This document shows positions 26,425 to 34,389 of a stretch of 40,595 bases of DNA, one piece after another (position 1 is the first letter of the stretch; each line of letters opens with the position of its first letter). The notes beneath the pieces are model-generated. The model made no database searches, had not been told where the DNA came from, and saw only the letters and a list, made by a program, of their open reading frames with translations. The stretch covers positions 1 to 40,595 of the forward strand of contig JAEXDA010000021.1 of the NCBI GenBank assembly GCA_023401925.1, given 5' to 3'. Both the position numbers and the translations under genes were made by a program. This stretch comes from Bacillota bacterium (GTDB lineage Bacteria; Bacillota; UBA4882; UBA8346).

Positions 26425-26475
26425 GTAAAACGTTCTCTAAATAACCAATCCAATCCTTGGGAACGTTCTACTCAT
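26425..26475. repeat. 51-bp palindromic repeat, copy A
   Basis: GTAAAACGTTC at one end and GAACGTTCTAC at the other, with CTCTAAATAAC and TTGGGAACG inside. A close copy lies at 40275-40325. Both lie about 28 bp before the start of a minus-strand gene. Confidence 0.75.
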
Positions 26476-26477
26476 CA

Positions 26478-26732
26478 TCAGGTAGCTTTGAGAATAACAG
26501 GCGCTGTCGTCATATCCAAGTTGTTATCGATGGTCGGAGTATCGACACCATCGGGATCATTGTTAATGTTGATATTATTAATACTAACACATCCAATACC
26601 GTAAATTCTCTGGCCTTGATTGCTTTTAGACGGAGAATCCCAGCCTTGTTGCACATTCTCACCAAAAAACACTCCGGTAGCATTGGTTAAATTATTGATC
26701 ACCATTACCCCAAAATTAATAAATACTGCCAT
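26478..26732 (-). CDS. GerPA/GerPF-like spore protein
   Basis: 84 residues from ATG 26732 (GAGGTG before it). The family pattern is clear: FINFGVMVINN, TGVFFGENVQQGWDSPSKSN, then glycine and asparagine-rich strands and DPDGVDTP. These proteins are coat-associated in spores and help germinants reach their receptors. Two more paralogs lie on the opposite strand at 26846 and 27179. Confidence 0.85.
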   Translation of the reverse strand: MAVFINFGVMVINNLTNATGVFFGENVQQGWDSPSKSNQGQRIYGIGCVSINNININNDPDGVDTPTIDNNLDMTTAPVILKAT

Positions 26733-26845
26733 GGAACACCTCAACCTGAATAGACATAAAGTATATCACATCATACGTAATCAAAGTTTCTTCTGTGCAT
26801 TATCGCTCTTACGTGGAGACTCTGGACCTAGAATGGGGAAAAGAC

Positions 26846-27130
26846 ATGAAAGAATTGAATTTTCAGCTGTCCATCCATTCCATCACCATCGGCAATATTC
26901 AAAATGCTTCCTCCTTTAACATCGGCCGAAATTTCCTGCGCGAATTCAAAAACATGAGTAAAACCAACGCCGGTATCGGTACGATTTCAGGAAGCCATAA
27001 TTCCCTGCCATCCAGCACCAATTATGTTCACGATCCCGATAATATCGATATGTGCTGGGATACACCCAAAGAAAAAATCGAAAATATTGCCAAACAGAAA
27101 AACCCTTTTTCACGTTTCACCAATTCTTAA
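26846..27130 (+). CDS. GerPA/GerPF-like spore protein
   Basis: 94 residues from ATG 26846 (GGGG 7 bases upstream; frame opens earlier at 26795 without a site). Shares with its neighbours the SITIGNIQNASSFNIGRNF start, a glycine-rich middle and DPDNIDM. The C-terminal 25 residues (KEKIENIAKQKNPFS) are an extra basic tail. Divergent from the 26478 gene over 113 bp. Confidence 0.8.
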   Translation: MKELNFQLSIHSITIGNIQNASSFNIGRNFLREFKNMSKTNAGIGTISGSHNSLPSSTNYVHDPDNIDMCWDTPKEKIENIAKQKNPFSRFTNS

Positions 27131-27178
27131 AAAAATAACGGTTTTTCCTTTTCACTCCTCCATGAAAGGGTGAACAAT

Positions 27179-27427
27179 ATGGACTTTCATATTCAAATCG
27201 ATAACCTTACCATCAATGAAATCAGAGCAAGCTCCGGAATATTCAGCGGTGAAAATTCCCATGCCGGGTGGTCGGTTATGGACAAAGCCAATACCGGTCT
27301 CAGTTTGGGAGGAACGAATATTAGCCATGGCTGTATTAATATAGTATCCGATAGGGACTCCATCGACATGTGGGATAAGAGCGGTATGGTCGGAAATCAA
27401 ATTCCAAGGAGGATGAATCCGGAATGA
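27179..27427 (+). CDS. GerPA/GerPF-like spore protein
   Basis: 82 residues: IQIDNLTINEIRASSGIFSGENSHAGWS and DRDSIDMWDKSGM match the same family. ATG 27179 follows AAAGGGTG. The stop overlaps the next start as ATGA, so it is translationally coupled to the alpha-crystallin-like gene. Confidence 0.82.
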   Translation: MDFHIQIDNLTINEIRASSGIFSGENSHAGWSVMDKANTGLSLGGTNISHGCINIVSDRDSIDMWDKSGMVGNQIPRRMNPE

Positions 27428-27948
27428 TGTTCAACGAATCATGGCTCTCGGAGCTGATGGAACTGCAAAAAAAAGCCGCCGAAATGGCCAAGAATAAAAA
27501 TTCCGCCGACGAAATTCAAGGTTTGGTCAAGTCAGTCTTAGGACAATGGGGAATCTCCGGTTTTCCGTGGGAGCAAAGTTTCCAATCCAGCGGTTTTCCA
27601 AGAAATGAACCTTTTGAAGAAAAAACGGATTCCCCTTCTGATGAGAATCATTACAATATCGATATTTCAGAGCAAAAGAAGTCCGTTCAAATTCAAATCC
27701 AAATCCCCGGGATTGGAGATCCCCATGACTTACAGATAAGGCTGGGGGCAAATACCCTTCATATTGCGGCTGCACTCAAAGGGACTGATGATAATGAAGG
27801 TTCTTTCAGCCGGAAAATCCGGCTTCCATCCGAGGTTACACCCACAGGGGCCTCGGCCGTATACAAAGATAATTGCCTGACGGTGATTCTCCCCAAAATA
27901 CCGCCGGAAGGCGAGAACATTCCCTTTGATTTCTATCCATCCCCTTAA
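27424..27948 (+). CDS. Small alpha-crystallin (Hsp20)-like spore-associated protein
   Basis: 174 residues. An N-terminal helical part (1-40, LSELMELQKKAAEMAKNK) and a linker precede a beta-sandwich of Hsp20 type (about 77-165): NIDISEQKKSVQIQIQIPGI, LQIRLGANTLHIAA, FSRKIRLPSEVTPTGASAVYKDNCLTVILPK. Sporulation coat proteins CotM/CotP have this fold; the spore neighbours support that use. Overlaps the GerPA-like gene by 4 bp, with AAGGAGG about 11 bases upstream of its ATG. Confidence 0.8.
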   Translation: MMFNESWLSELMELQKKAAEMAKNKNSADEIQGLVKSVLGQWGISGFPWEQSFQSSGFPRNEPFEEKTDSPSDENHYNIDISEQKKSVQIQIQIPGIGDPHDLQIRLGANTLHIAAALKGTDDNEGSFSRKIRLPSEVTPTGASAVYKDNCLTVILPKIPPEGENIPFDFYPSP

Positions 27949-27970
27949 AAAATAGGAAAGGAAAAAAACC

Positions 27971-28810
27971 ATGATAACTTCCCGTTACAAATATGGTCTG
28001 AAACCCGACCGGAAAGATCTGCGAGATTTTGTTTATAAACCGCTGATAACCCGGCTGCCCAACCGTGTTGATTTACGGCCTCAATTTCCCGGTGTTTATG
28101 ATCAGGGGCAATTGGGTTCATGTGTGGCCAATGCCGGCGTCGGGATCCGGGAATATTTGGAGATCACTTCAGGAACAGGACCCGCTCCGATTCAATATTA
28201 TCCCTTCACCCAAGCGGAACCTCTAGAGTGTTTAAACTATATCAATAATTTACGAAGCTGGTTTGAAAAAAAATATGTTCCCCTATCCAGACTCTTTCTT
28301 TATTGGCATATCCGGAATCTGGAAGGCACAGTGAATGAAGACAGCGGAGCTTCGCTGGATGACTGTATGAAAATCATGAAAAACACCGGTATCTGTCCCG
28401 AAGTCGACTTTCCGTATGATATAACAAAATTCACGGAGCCTCCCAGTGAAAAAGCCAATCATGACGCAGCCGGCTTCAAAATTTCATCTTACTTCAGAGT
28501 CCCGGATTTGGATCATCTCAAAGCGGCCCTGGCCGAAGGGAATCCGGTCATTTTCGGTTTCTATGTTTATGAGTCCTTTGAATCGGAAACTGTAGCGCGA
28601 ACCGGGGTTTGCCCTAAACCGAAAAAAAATGAACATTTATTGGGAGGCCACGCGGTTGTTGCCGTGGGATACGAAGATACTCTGCTGGGTGGCAAACTAA
28701 TCGTCCGGAATAGTTGGGGGCCCTCATGGGGCAAACAGGGATATTTCACTATGGCCTATGACGTCTTTAAGTTACTGGCTATGGATATGTGGATTGGTTT
28801 GCTGGAATAA
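27971..28810 (+). CDS. C1 (papain-family) cysteine protease
   Basis: 279 residues. Q45 in the oxyanion hole, Cys51 (GQLGSC), His227 (GGHAVVAVGYED) and Asn247 (VRNSWGPSWG) complete the catalytic set. No signal peptide or obvious propeptide. It follows the alpha-crystallin-like gene at 22 bp and probably belongs to the same spore operon, where it could process coat proteins. Function is inferred from context. Confidence 0.85.
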   Translation: MITSRYKYGLKPDRKDLRDFVYKPLITRLPNRVDLRPQFPGVYDQGQLGSCVANAGVGIREYLEITSGTGPAPIQYYPFTQAEPLECLNYINNLRSWFEKKYVPLSRLFLYWHIRNLEGTVNEDSGASLDDCMKIMKNTGICPEVDFPYDITKFTEPPSEKANHDAAGFKISSYFRVPDLDHLKAALAEGNPVIFGFYVYESFESETVARTGVCPKPKKNEHLLGGHAVVAVGYEDTLLGGKLIVRNSWGPSWGKQGYFTMAYDVFKLLAMDMWIGLLE

Positions 28811-29023
28811 AGACAATCTTAAGAAATACGTCCCGCATCTTAAGCCCGGAGATAGATGGGTATTAGGATTCTTGAGATAATTCCTTTGTTTTTTAAGGAA
28901 CAATTTACACGATTGTAAACTGAAATCAACCAATCATGGAATACAAACAACAGGAAAATTATATACTGATCAAGTGTTGTTTCCAACACCCTATTGAAAC
29001 ACTTGCCCGAAAGGAGGAAATCC

Positions 29024-29137
29024 ATGATTTGTCCCGATTGCTCTTCATATAACCGGAACTTTGTCGAGTACTGCCAAAAATGCGGAGCGAATCTATATAC
29101 CTTGAAGCACGGGAAAAACCTCAAGAACATTCATTGA
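29024..29137 (+). CDS. 37-residue zinc-ribbon protein
   Basis: ATG 29024 follows AAAGGAGGAAATCC. The product MICPDCSSYNRNFVEYCQKC carries two CxxC knuckles (C3/C6 and C17/C20), then a basic tail. Function unknown. A terminator at 29174 ends the transcript. Confidence 0.75.
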   Translation: MICPDCSSYNRNFVEYCQKCGANLYTLKHGKNLKNIH

Positions 29138-29173
29138 AATCCGGTAAAGGAATTTCAATGGTTCTAGCCAACC

Positions 29174-29212
29174 AAAAGCCCTTTTACCCATGGAAGGTAA
29201 GAGGGCTTTTTC
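29174..29212 (+). terminator. Intrinsic terminator
   Basis: AAAAGCCCTTTTACC pairs with GGTAAGAGGGCTTTT around a short loop, with T-run. Confidence 0.85.
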
Positions 29213-29295
29213 AATACTCAAATTGAAACAGATTTTTATGAATGATCATTTCGGTTTTTGGATGTTGGATTCCCTTATCGATGAGGGCAAACCCT

Positions 29296-29490
29296 TTAAG
29301 CTTCCTCCTTGATTTCAACCAATTTATTCTTTCCACCTTTATAACATGCAATGCCGGTTATTCTGCATTTACCGTTTGCTCCGTAATTTTCACATACCTT
29401 CGCTTCACTAAAATGAATATTTTTATTGGTATATGAGAAAGAAGCAAAAACTTTACCTACCGGATATTGGCAATCCGGACATTTCCACAT
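29296..29490 (-). CDS. Small cysteine-rich (zinc-ribbon-like) protein
   Basis: 64 residues from ATG 29490 (AAGGAGG 9 bases upstream). MWKCPDCQYP gives one CxxC and the centre has three more cysteines (KVCENY...GKCRITGIACYKGG). Likely binds a metal; function unknown. Convergent with the 29024 gene. Confidence 0.7.
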   Translation of the reverse strand: MWKCPDCQYPVGKVFASFSYTNKNIHFSEAKVCENYGANGKCRITGIACYKGGKNKLVEIKEEA

Positions 29491-29552
29491 TGACAACCGC
29501 CTCCTTCAATTCCTATCGGCAAAAATTTCAGAAAAATAAAGAGGTTATCGAA

Positions 29553-29663
29553 ATGTTTCAATGTTCCGGGATAATATACGCTGATTCTAATTCTTACGGA
29601 TGGCTCCAGGATAAAGACCATGGTGGTGCTGATAGGGAAGGAAAAGGGTCCGTTGCAAAATAA
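29553..29663 (+). CDS. Possible small ORF running into a MITE-like element
   Basis: 36 codons starting at ATG 29553 with AAAGAGG 8 bases upstream. The product (MFQCSGIIYADSNSYGWLQD at its start) resembles nothing I know. Its 3' end and stop lie in the repeat at 29648-29763, so it may be a truncated gene. Confidence 0.3.
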   Translation: MFQCSGIIYADSNSYGWLQDKDHGGADREGKGSVAK

Positions 29664-29763
29664 GATTTATCGATGGAAAAATACAATATATATAAAGCTT
29701 TACCCATTCTTTATGGTATATATTGTATTTCTCATTAATTTTAAACACTTTTGCAACAGCCGC
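29648..29763. mobile_element. MITE-like element
   Basis: Ends CGTTGCAAAA and, read inward from the right, TGTTGCAAAA. The interior holds inverted AAATACAATATATA copies (about 29679 and 29717-29730). The motif AAATACAATATAT also occurs in the element at 21369, so the two may share an origin. No transposase gene fits. Confidence 0.6.
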
Positions 29764-29822
29764 CAGAGGACATATCGGTCATGACAGTATGTAGGGTAAA
29801 TCGTTTCCAGCTTTTTATTTCC

Positions 29823-30101
29823 CTATTGTCGAAAACTTCTGGGCCCCCAAAAAGGTCCCTGTTTCAAATAACGTCTTCGCACAACAAATTTGCCGGTCAT
29901 AATGGCCTTCATAATCCAAGGGATATTCGGGTTCATCAAATTACCCAAAAGTTCCCCGTCCATATTCAGGTAGATATTTTTGAGATGCCTATACTGAAGA
30001 TGGGAAATTATTGGATGATCAAAAGCTTCATCTTTTTTGGACCGATGATCCCATATCCATCCGACGGGATAAATGATGTGACTGCCAAATTTCTTTTTCA
30101 C
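29823..30101 (-). CDS. Doubtful ORF, possibly a gene remnant
   Basis: 92 codons from GTG 30101 after GGGGATGG. Not recognised. The composition (PVGWIWDHRSKKDEAFDHP, KNIYLNMDGELLG) looks protein-like rather than random, but it ends beside a MITE and no homolog comes to mind. Confidence 0.3.
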   Translation of the reverse strand: MKKKFGSHIIYPVGWIWDHRSKKDEAFDHPIISHLQYRHLKNIYLNMDGELLGNLMNPNIPWIMKAIMTGKFVVRRRYLKQGPFWGPRSFRQ

Positions 30102-30119
30102 CGGATTTCCATCCCCTAA

Positions 30120-30478
30120 ATTTGATTACAATTTACTTTCCTCTATTGTAATTGATTTTTGACGGTTTGAATTCTAAAAAAAGGTTACATTTGGGTAAAA
30201 TTATCATCTGCTATTTGCTACTAACTCCAATATTACCTTGACTCTTTAATCCCTGATGGTCATGATTTCATCCAATCTCATCATATGCCGTTGCGAAAGG
30301 CCGCAACTTCCAATTGAAATCCACGCCCCGACCGCCAGTTTGAGAGTATTCCATCCATACTTGGCATTGATTTTATCCAACCGGATTATTTCGGCTATCT
30401 AATTTCAGTTGATACCGATTGGCCAAACTTTGGACTGTCTTACTCTGCGCATAAAAGAAACCAATTTGAAACACCATC
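30120..30478 (-). pseudogene. Decayed umuC 3' end within an otherwise empty gap
   Basis: On the minus strand, roughly 30400-30241, the DNA encodes LDKINAKYGWNTLKLAV, then after frame changes NWKLR and EIMTIRD. These match MDQINARFGRDTVKLAV, KWKLR and DILTIKV at the end of the intact polymerase at 30479-31750. The rest of the gap holds no gene. Confidence 0.8.
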
Positions 30479-31750
30479 CTAAACTTTAATCGTCAAAATA
30501 TCTTCCCACCTCGTAGTATAACAAGGAGAAAGCTTCTCTTGCCGTAATTTCCACTTAGAAGTCGATTCAAATCCCTGTACTGCCAGTTTCACCGTATCCC
30601 GGCCAAATCTGGCGTTTATTTGGTCCATAGCCTTCATAATTTCATCATGTTTTCCCCGGTCAACCTGGTCGAACAAAGACCCTTGTATCTCAGTGGCCGG
30701 AACCACTTCCGTTACCAAAATTCCCGTCTTTTTGTAACGGTAGCCCTTCCGGAAAATAGCTGCTAAACCCTTAAAAGCGTATTTAGTTATCTCCATCGTG
30801 CTATTGGTCGCCACTGGCAAAGGAATCACAACATTTTGGGCATGCTGTGGATCTTGTTGATTAAAACCATTGGTGTGAATAAAAACCATTATCACCTTGG
30901 CGCAGCTTTTTTGTCTCCGGAGCTTATAGGCACACCGACTGGCGAAAGTCGCCAGGGCCGCTTTAATGGGTTCTAACTCCGTTTGGGCCTCACCGAAGGA
31001 CCGGGAAGTACAGATCGCTTTTTTGGGCGCCGCGATCAATTCCATTGGCAGACATGAAACTCCCTCTAATTCTTTTTTAATCCGAAGTCCAACCACAGTC
31101 ATTTTTTTTCTGACCCAATCATCCGGCAACCGGGTAAAATCCCAAGCTGATTTTACTTGATGATGATTTAACATTGTTGCGTAATTTCTGCCGATACCCC
31201 ATACTTCCCCGATGTCAAAAATCTTTAACGCCTCATCGATCTTTTCCGGACTATCCAAGATGAAAGCCCCCTGATTTTCGGGCACTTTTTTAGCGTAATA
31301 GTTGGCCGTTTTAGCCAAAACTTTAGTGGGGCCTATTCCTACACTTACTGGAATCCCGGTATGCTTATAGACCTTTTGCCGGATTTCCTGGGCATATTCT
31401 TTTAAATTGACCGTCATTCCCGTTAAATTCAAAAAAGCTTCATCAATGCTATATATTTCAATCTCAGGGGCATTTTTTGCTAAAATGGAATGGACCCTAC
31501 AACTGAGATCGCCATAGAGGACATAGTTTGATGAAAAAACGGTAACCCCATATTGCTGTATAATATCTTTAATCTTAAAAGCCGGATCGCCCATCTTTAT
31601 AATTGACTTGGCTTCTTTCGATCTGGAAACCACACATCCGTCATTATTCGATAAAACAACCACAGGCTTACCGTTCAGATCGGGCCTAAAAACACGTTCG
31701 CACGATACGTAAAAGCTGTCTGCGTCTATTAAACCGTATAGGTTTGGCAT
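30479..31750 (-). CDS. umuC: Y-family DNA polymerase (UmuC/UvrX type)
   Basis: 423 residues from ATG 31750 (AAGGTG 7 bases upstream). Palm motifs YGLIDADSFYVSCERVF and YSIDEAFLNLTG supply the catalytic Asp/Asp-Glu set, with the helix-hairpin-helix IGEVWGIGRNYATML and the little-finger domain following. Translesion synthesis during SOS. It follows umuD by one base, so the two are translationally coupled. Confidence 0.93.
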   Translation of the reverse strand: MPNLYGLIDADSFYVSCERVFRPDLNGKPVVVLSNNDGCVVSRSKEAKSIIKMGDPAFKIKDIIQQYGVTVFSSNYVLYGDLSCRVHSILAKNAPEIEIYSIDEAFLNLTGMTVNLKEYAQEIRQKVYKHTGIPVSVGIGPTKVLAKTANYYAKKVPENQGAFILDSPEKIDEALKIFDIGEVWGIGRNYATMLNHHQVKSAWDFTRLPDDWVRKKMTVVGLRIKKELEGVSCLPMELIAAPKKAICTSRSFGEAQTELEPIKAALATFASRCAYKLRRQKSCAKVIMVFIHTNGFNQQDPQHAQNVVIPLPVATNSTMEITKYAFKGLAAIFRKGYRYKKTGILVTEVVPATEIQGSLFDQVDRGKHDEIMKAMDQINARFGRDTVKLAVQGFESTSKWKLRQEKLSPCYTTRWEDILTIKV

Positions 31751-31751
31751 A

Positions 31752-32186
31752 TTAGAACACCTTTTTTTTGATAATATAAGTGACAATCCCCCACACGGAA
31801 AAATCATCATCTTCTTTAATAATGATTGGTTGATAATCTTTGTTTGCCGGCATTAGATATATTGTATTGCCCTCCACCTTGATTCCCTTTAATGTAAATT
31901 CACCATTTACAAAACAAACCGCCAAAGCCCCACTCTTGTAACTCAAAGATTTATCAATCACTAAAAGATCCCCGTCATTTACCCCGGCATCGATCATCGA
32001 AACACCTTTTACTCGGCCAAAAAAAGTCGAGCTCGGATTTTTAATTAATTCCTTATTTAGATCAAGTGTGGATTCTAAATAATCCTCCGCTGGAGAAGGG
32101 AACCCAGCGACTATTTGTTTGCCAACATACTGCAAATTTAATTCAGAACGTTGTTCAGCAAAAAAAATTTCCAAACCCATGTTCAT
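31752..32186 (-). CDS. umuD: UmuD-like S24 peptidase
   Basis: 144 residues. Self-cleavage site A27-G28 (VAGFPSPAEDYLE), nucleophile Ser63 (KGVSM) and base Lys100 (GEFTLKG). The 37-residue spacing equals that of E. coli UmuD. It lacks a DNA-binding domain, so it is UmuD not LexA. After RecA-stimulated cleavage it should activate the polymerase. A LexA box precedes it. Confidence 0.9.
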   Translation of the reverse strand: MNMGLEIFFAEQRSELNLQYVGKQIVAGFPSPAEDYLESTLDLNKELIKNPSSTFFGRVKGVSMIDAGVNDGDLLVIDKSLSYKSGALAVCFVNGEFTLKGIKVEGNTIYLMPANKDYQPIIIKEDDDFSVWGIVTYIIKKKVF

Positions 32187-32196
32187 TCAAACCCCG

Positions 32197-32210
32197 CAAA
32201 CATATGTTCG
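32197..32210 (-). promoter_or_regulatory. LexA (SOS) box of Bacillus type
   Basis: Minus strand CGAACATATGTTTG, 13 of 14 positions agreeing with the B. subtilis consensus CGAACRNRYGTTYC. TATAAT lies about 16 bp upstream, so the box covers the transcription start of umuDC. Confidence 0.85.
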
Positions 32211-32368
32211 ATCTACTTATATTATAAAGAAATTTTTCTAAAATAATACTGGAAATTCTAGTAAGGATCTTAGATTTACGCTTATATAAAAATTGTACTG
32301 GTATTTATTAGGAAGTTAAGAATTTAATCACCGAGCGGCGTTTGGGAAATATCTTGCAAAAACTCAAT

Positions 32369-32407
32369 AAAAAAAGCCCAGCCGCCCAGGCAGGCGACAA
32401 GGCTGAA
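32369..32407 (-). terminator. Terminator of the 32490 membrane gene
   Basis: On the minus strand AGCC and CGCC-type arms fold with GGGCGGCT, followed by GGGCTTTTTTT. On the plus strand the same hairpin precedes AAAGGAG and a 12-codon ORF at 32421-32459. Confidence 0.6.
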
Positions 32408-32489
32408 AGGAGATAATGATGTGAAAAAGGAGTTGATATTGAGTATAACGGGATTGTAATTTAAAAGTTCCAAATCTCAAAAACGCTCT

Positions 32490-33332
32490 TCAAGTAACTC
32501 CCTTATCCATAGCAGGCAGCTCTGAAGTAACCCTGGACACCTTTGGTTGTATTTCGTACAAGGGAATTACAACATCCGACGGTTTGAGCTTTTTAAATTG
32601 CGGCTTTGATGCCACTTTTGAAGGTTCGGGCGGATAATCATCTCCATTTAATAACTTTGGATCGATCTTCCATGGTGTTAAAATTAAGGCTGTATATATC
32701 ATTAGCATCAAAGCGGCAAAGAAAACCATTTTAAATCCATTGGCGCTCACACCCGGGATCATATCGTGCATACTGTCAAAGACGCTTTTTTCATAATGAA
32801 TCGTTAGGATTGAAGCCTTTTTTAATTCGCTTTCAAATTCGGCTTGCTCGGCTTTAAGATTATCAATTTCTTTTTGAAGTTGATTATATTTAGGCCCCCG
32901 GCCATGGTCGGCAAATTCTATTTTCTGCTCATCGGTTTTGTTCTGGATCTGTTTTTCATCCCGCTTGATTTTATCTTGAAGGTTAATTTTATCGAAATTG
33001 GCCTGGCTATATATCTGCTCACTTTTATTGACCTGGCATGAGAAAGTGCCTACAGCCGAGAGAAAGGCAAAGATAACGATGTATATCAAATATATTGCCC
33101 TGAGCCAGAATGCTTTCCAGAAAATTTTCGCTTTGGCATATGCCAAAGCCAGGCCCCAGTCAAATTGAGCAAATAGCTCAACAAACACTGCACCACACCC
33201 GAAGAAAGCTTGCCAAAACGGAGCGGTTGACATCTTGGTCATCGTATCGAATACCATTCGCCAAGACAGAGCCAAGGCCGATATATGGATAACCCATTTC
33301 ACAGTGTTGTAATGCTTAGTCGTGACAATCAA
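32490..33332 (-). CDS. Membrane protein with coiled coil, unknown function
   Basis: 280 residues from a TTG start at 33332 preceded by AAGGAGGTGATC. Hydrophobic segments lie near 15-30, 38-65 and 74-95, then a charged coiled coil (about 105-175, EKQIQNKTDEQKIEF and KEIDNLKAEQAEFESELKK), then a last helix near 200-220 (KMVFFAALMLMIYTALILTP) and a polar tail. Architecture recalls membrane proteins of phage or conjugative elements, but no family is recognised. Neighbour of umuDC. Confidence 0.75.
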   Translation of the reverse strand: MIVTTKHYNTVKWVIHISALALSWRMVFDTMTKMSTAPFWQAFFGCGAVFVELFAQFDWGLALAYAKAKIFWKAFWLRAIYLIYIVIFAFLSAVGTFSCQVNKSEQIYSQANFDKINLQDKIKRDEKQIQNKTDEQKIEFADHGRGPKYNQLQKEIDNLKAEQAEFESELKKASILTIHYEKSVFDSMHDMIPGVSANGFKMVFFAALMLMIYTALILTPWKIDPKLLNGDDYPPEPSKVASKPQFKKLKPSDVVIPLYEIQPKVSRVTSELPAMDKGVT

Positions 33333-33503
33333 CTGATCACCTCCTTTTTAATAAGTGTCCAATCCGATAACTATTTTTGCTGCTTTAATATTATAAACAC
33401 AACAATTCTTTTGGTTACCTCCAATTGATTTAACTCCTATTAATTTTCCATTGACTGCGGCATCATAAAACACCATAATTTAAGCAGGAGGTGGAGAAAT
33501 TAA

Positions 33504-33641
33504 ATGGATTATCATGCGGCTTGGGACGCCTTAAAAAAAGAGCTCCAAAACAAGGTCAATCAAATGGCGCCCGTCAATCAATTTTACTACAATCGGGTAT
33601 TAGAAATCATGTCCAGTATTGAAGAAAATCTAGAAGAATAA
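33504..33641 (+). CDS. 45-residue helical protein
   Basis: ATG 33504 follows CAGGAGGTGG. MDYHAAWDALKKELQNKVNQ start, ending in acidic SSIEENLEE. Probably a small soluble helical protein of unknown role. A hairpin terminator follows at 33695. Confidence 0.65.
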   Translation: MDYHAAWDALKKELQNKVNQMAPVNQFYYNRVLEIMSSIEENLEE

Positions 33642-33694
33642 AATCCGGGTTCATCTCTACCTGATTTTTTTAGCTAGTTTTTGATTATTTTTCA

Positions 33695-33722
33695 CAAAAA
33701 AATTTCCATGGGAATTTTTTTG
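33695..33722 (+). terminator. Near-perfect palindromic terminator
   Basis: 28-base palindrome centred on CCATGG with A-run and T-run arms (one T.G pair), typical of a bidirectional intrinsic terminator. Confidence 0.7.
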
Positions 33723-33855
33723 AACGATTTGCGTTAAATTAAGGGGTACTATTATCTTGCCTATCGGGTATAGCCACTCCAACAACAATCCGATACAGCT
33801 GATGATTTTTTATTGTGTTGATCCCCAAAAAATTATACTAGGAAGGAAGTTGCTC

Positions 33856-34350
33856 ATGAAGATTTCTGAATCCGATCTGCCGGCAATTGGTCGAAAATTC
33901 CAAATTGAAACTACCAGCGGAGATAAACTGGTAATTATTGTCCACGATGATGGGCGGCGCGAATTATATCATTTTTATTATGACCGTCCGGATGAAAGCA
34001 TTTCTATGGTAACCCTGGATGATGATGAAGCCAGAATGGTTGCGGGGATAATTGGCGGGTTGACCTACAAACCCAAAGCATTGGAACAAATCGACGTTGC
34101 ATTGGATGATTTGGTCATTGAATGGCATCGTATCGAAACCGGTTCCAAATGTATTGGTAAAACCATCGGAGAACTTAAAGTGCGTCGCAAGACCGGAGTC
34201 TCAATCATCGCGGTTGTTGAAAAGGACCACAACAAAAATATTAATCCCGGACCCGAATATGTGTTTACCGCCAATTCCACTTTGATCATCGCGGGAGAGA
34301 GAGAATATCTGAAGCAATTTAAGGAATTGTTGTTGCACGGCGGCGAGTAG
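33856..34350 (+). CDS. khtT: KhtT-like regulatory subunit of a K+/H+ antiporter
   Basis: 164 residues from ATG 33856 (AGGAAGG nearby; a longer frame from 33757 is unlikely). N-terminal KhtT domain (FQIETTSGDKLVIIVHDDGRRELYHF) and C-terminal RCK_C/TrkA-C domain (about 85-160; GKTIGELKVRRKTGVSIIAVV). In B. subtilis KhtT binds c-di-AMP and gates KhtU. Followed by the antiporter at 40 bp. Confidence 0.88.
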   Translation: MKISESDLPAIGRKFQIETTSGDKLVIIVHDDGRRELYHFYYDRPDESISMVTLDDDEARMVAGIIGGLTYKPKALEQIDVALDDLVIEWHRIETGSKCIGKTIGELKVRRKTGVSIIAVVEKDHNKNINPGPEYVFTANSTLIIAGEREYLKQFKELLLHGGE

Positions 34351-34389
34351 ACCGAATGTCTGACTCAATAAACTATACTGGGGGGAAAA

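Noticed and set aside
29751..30119. 122-codon plus-strand frame downstream of the MITE
   Set aside because: No start signal, starts inside the repeat and is poor in codon pattern; the opposite-strand frame is marginally better but also doubtful.
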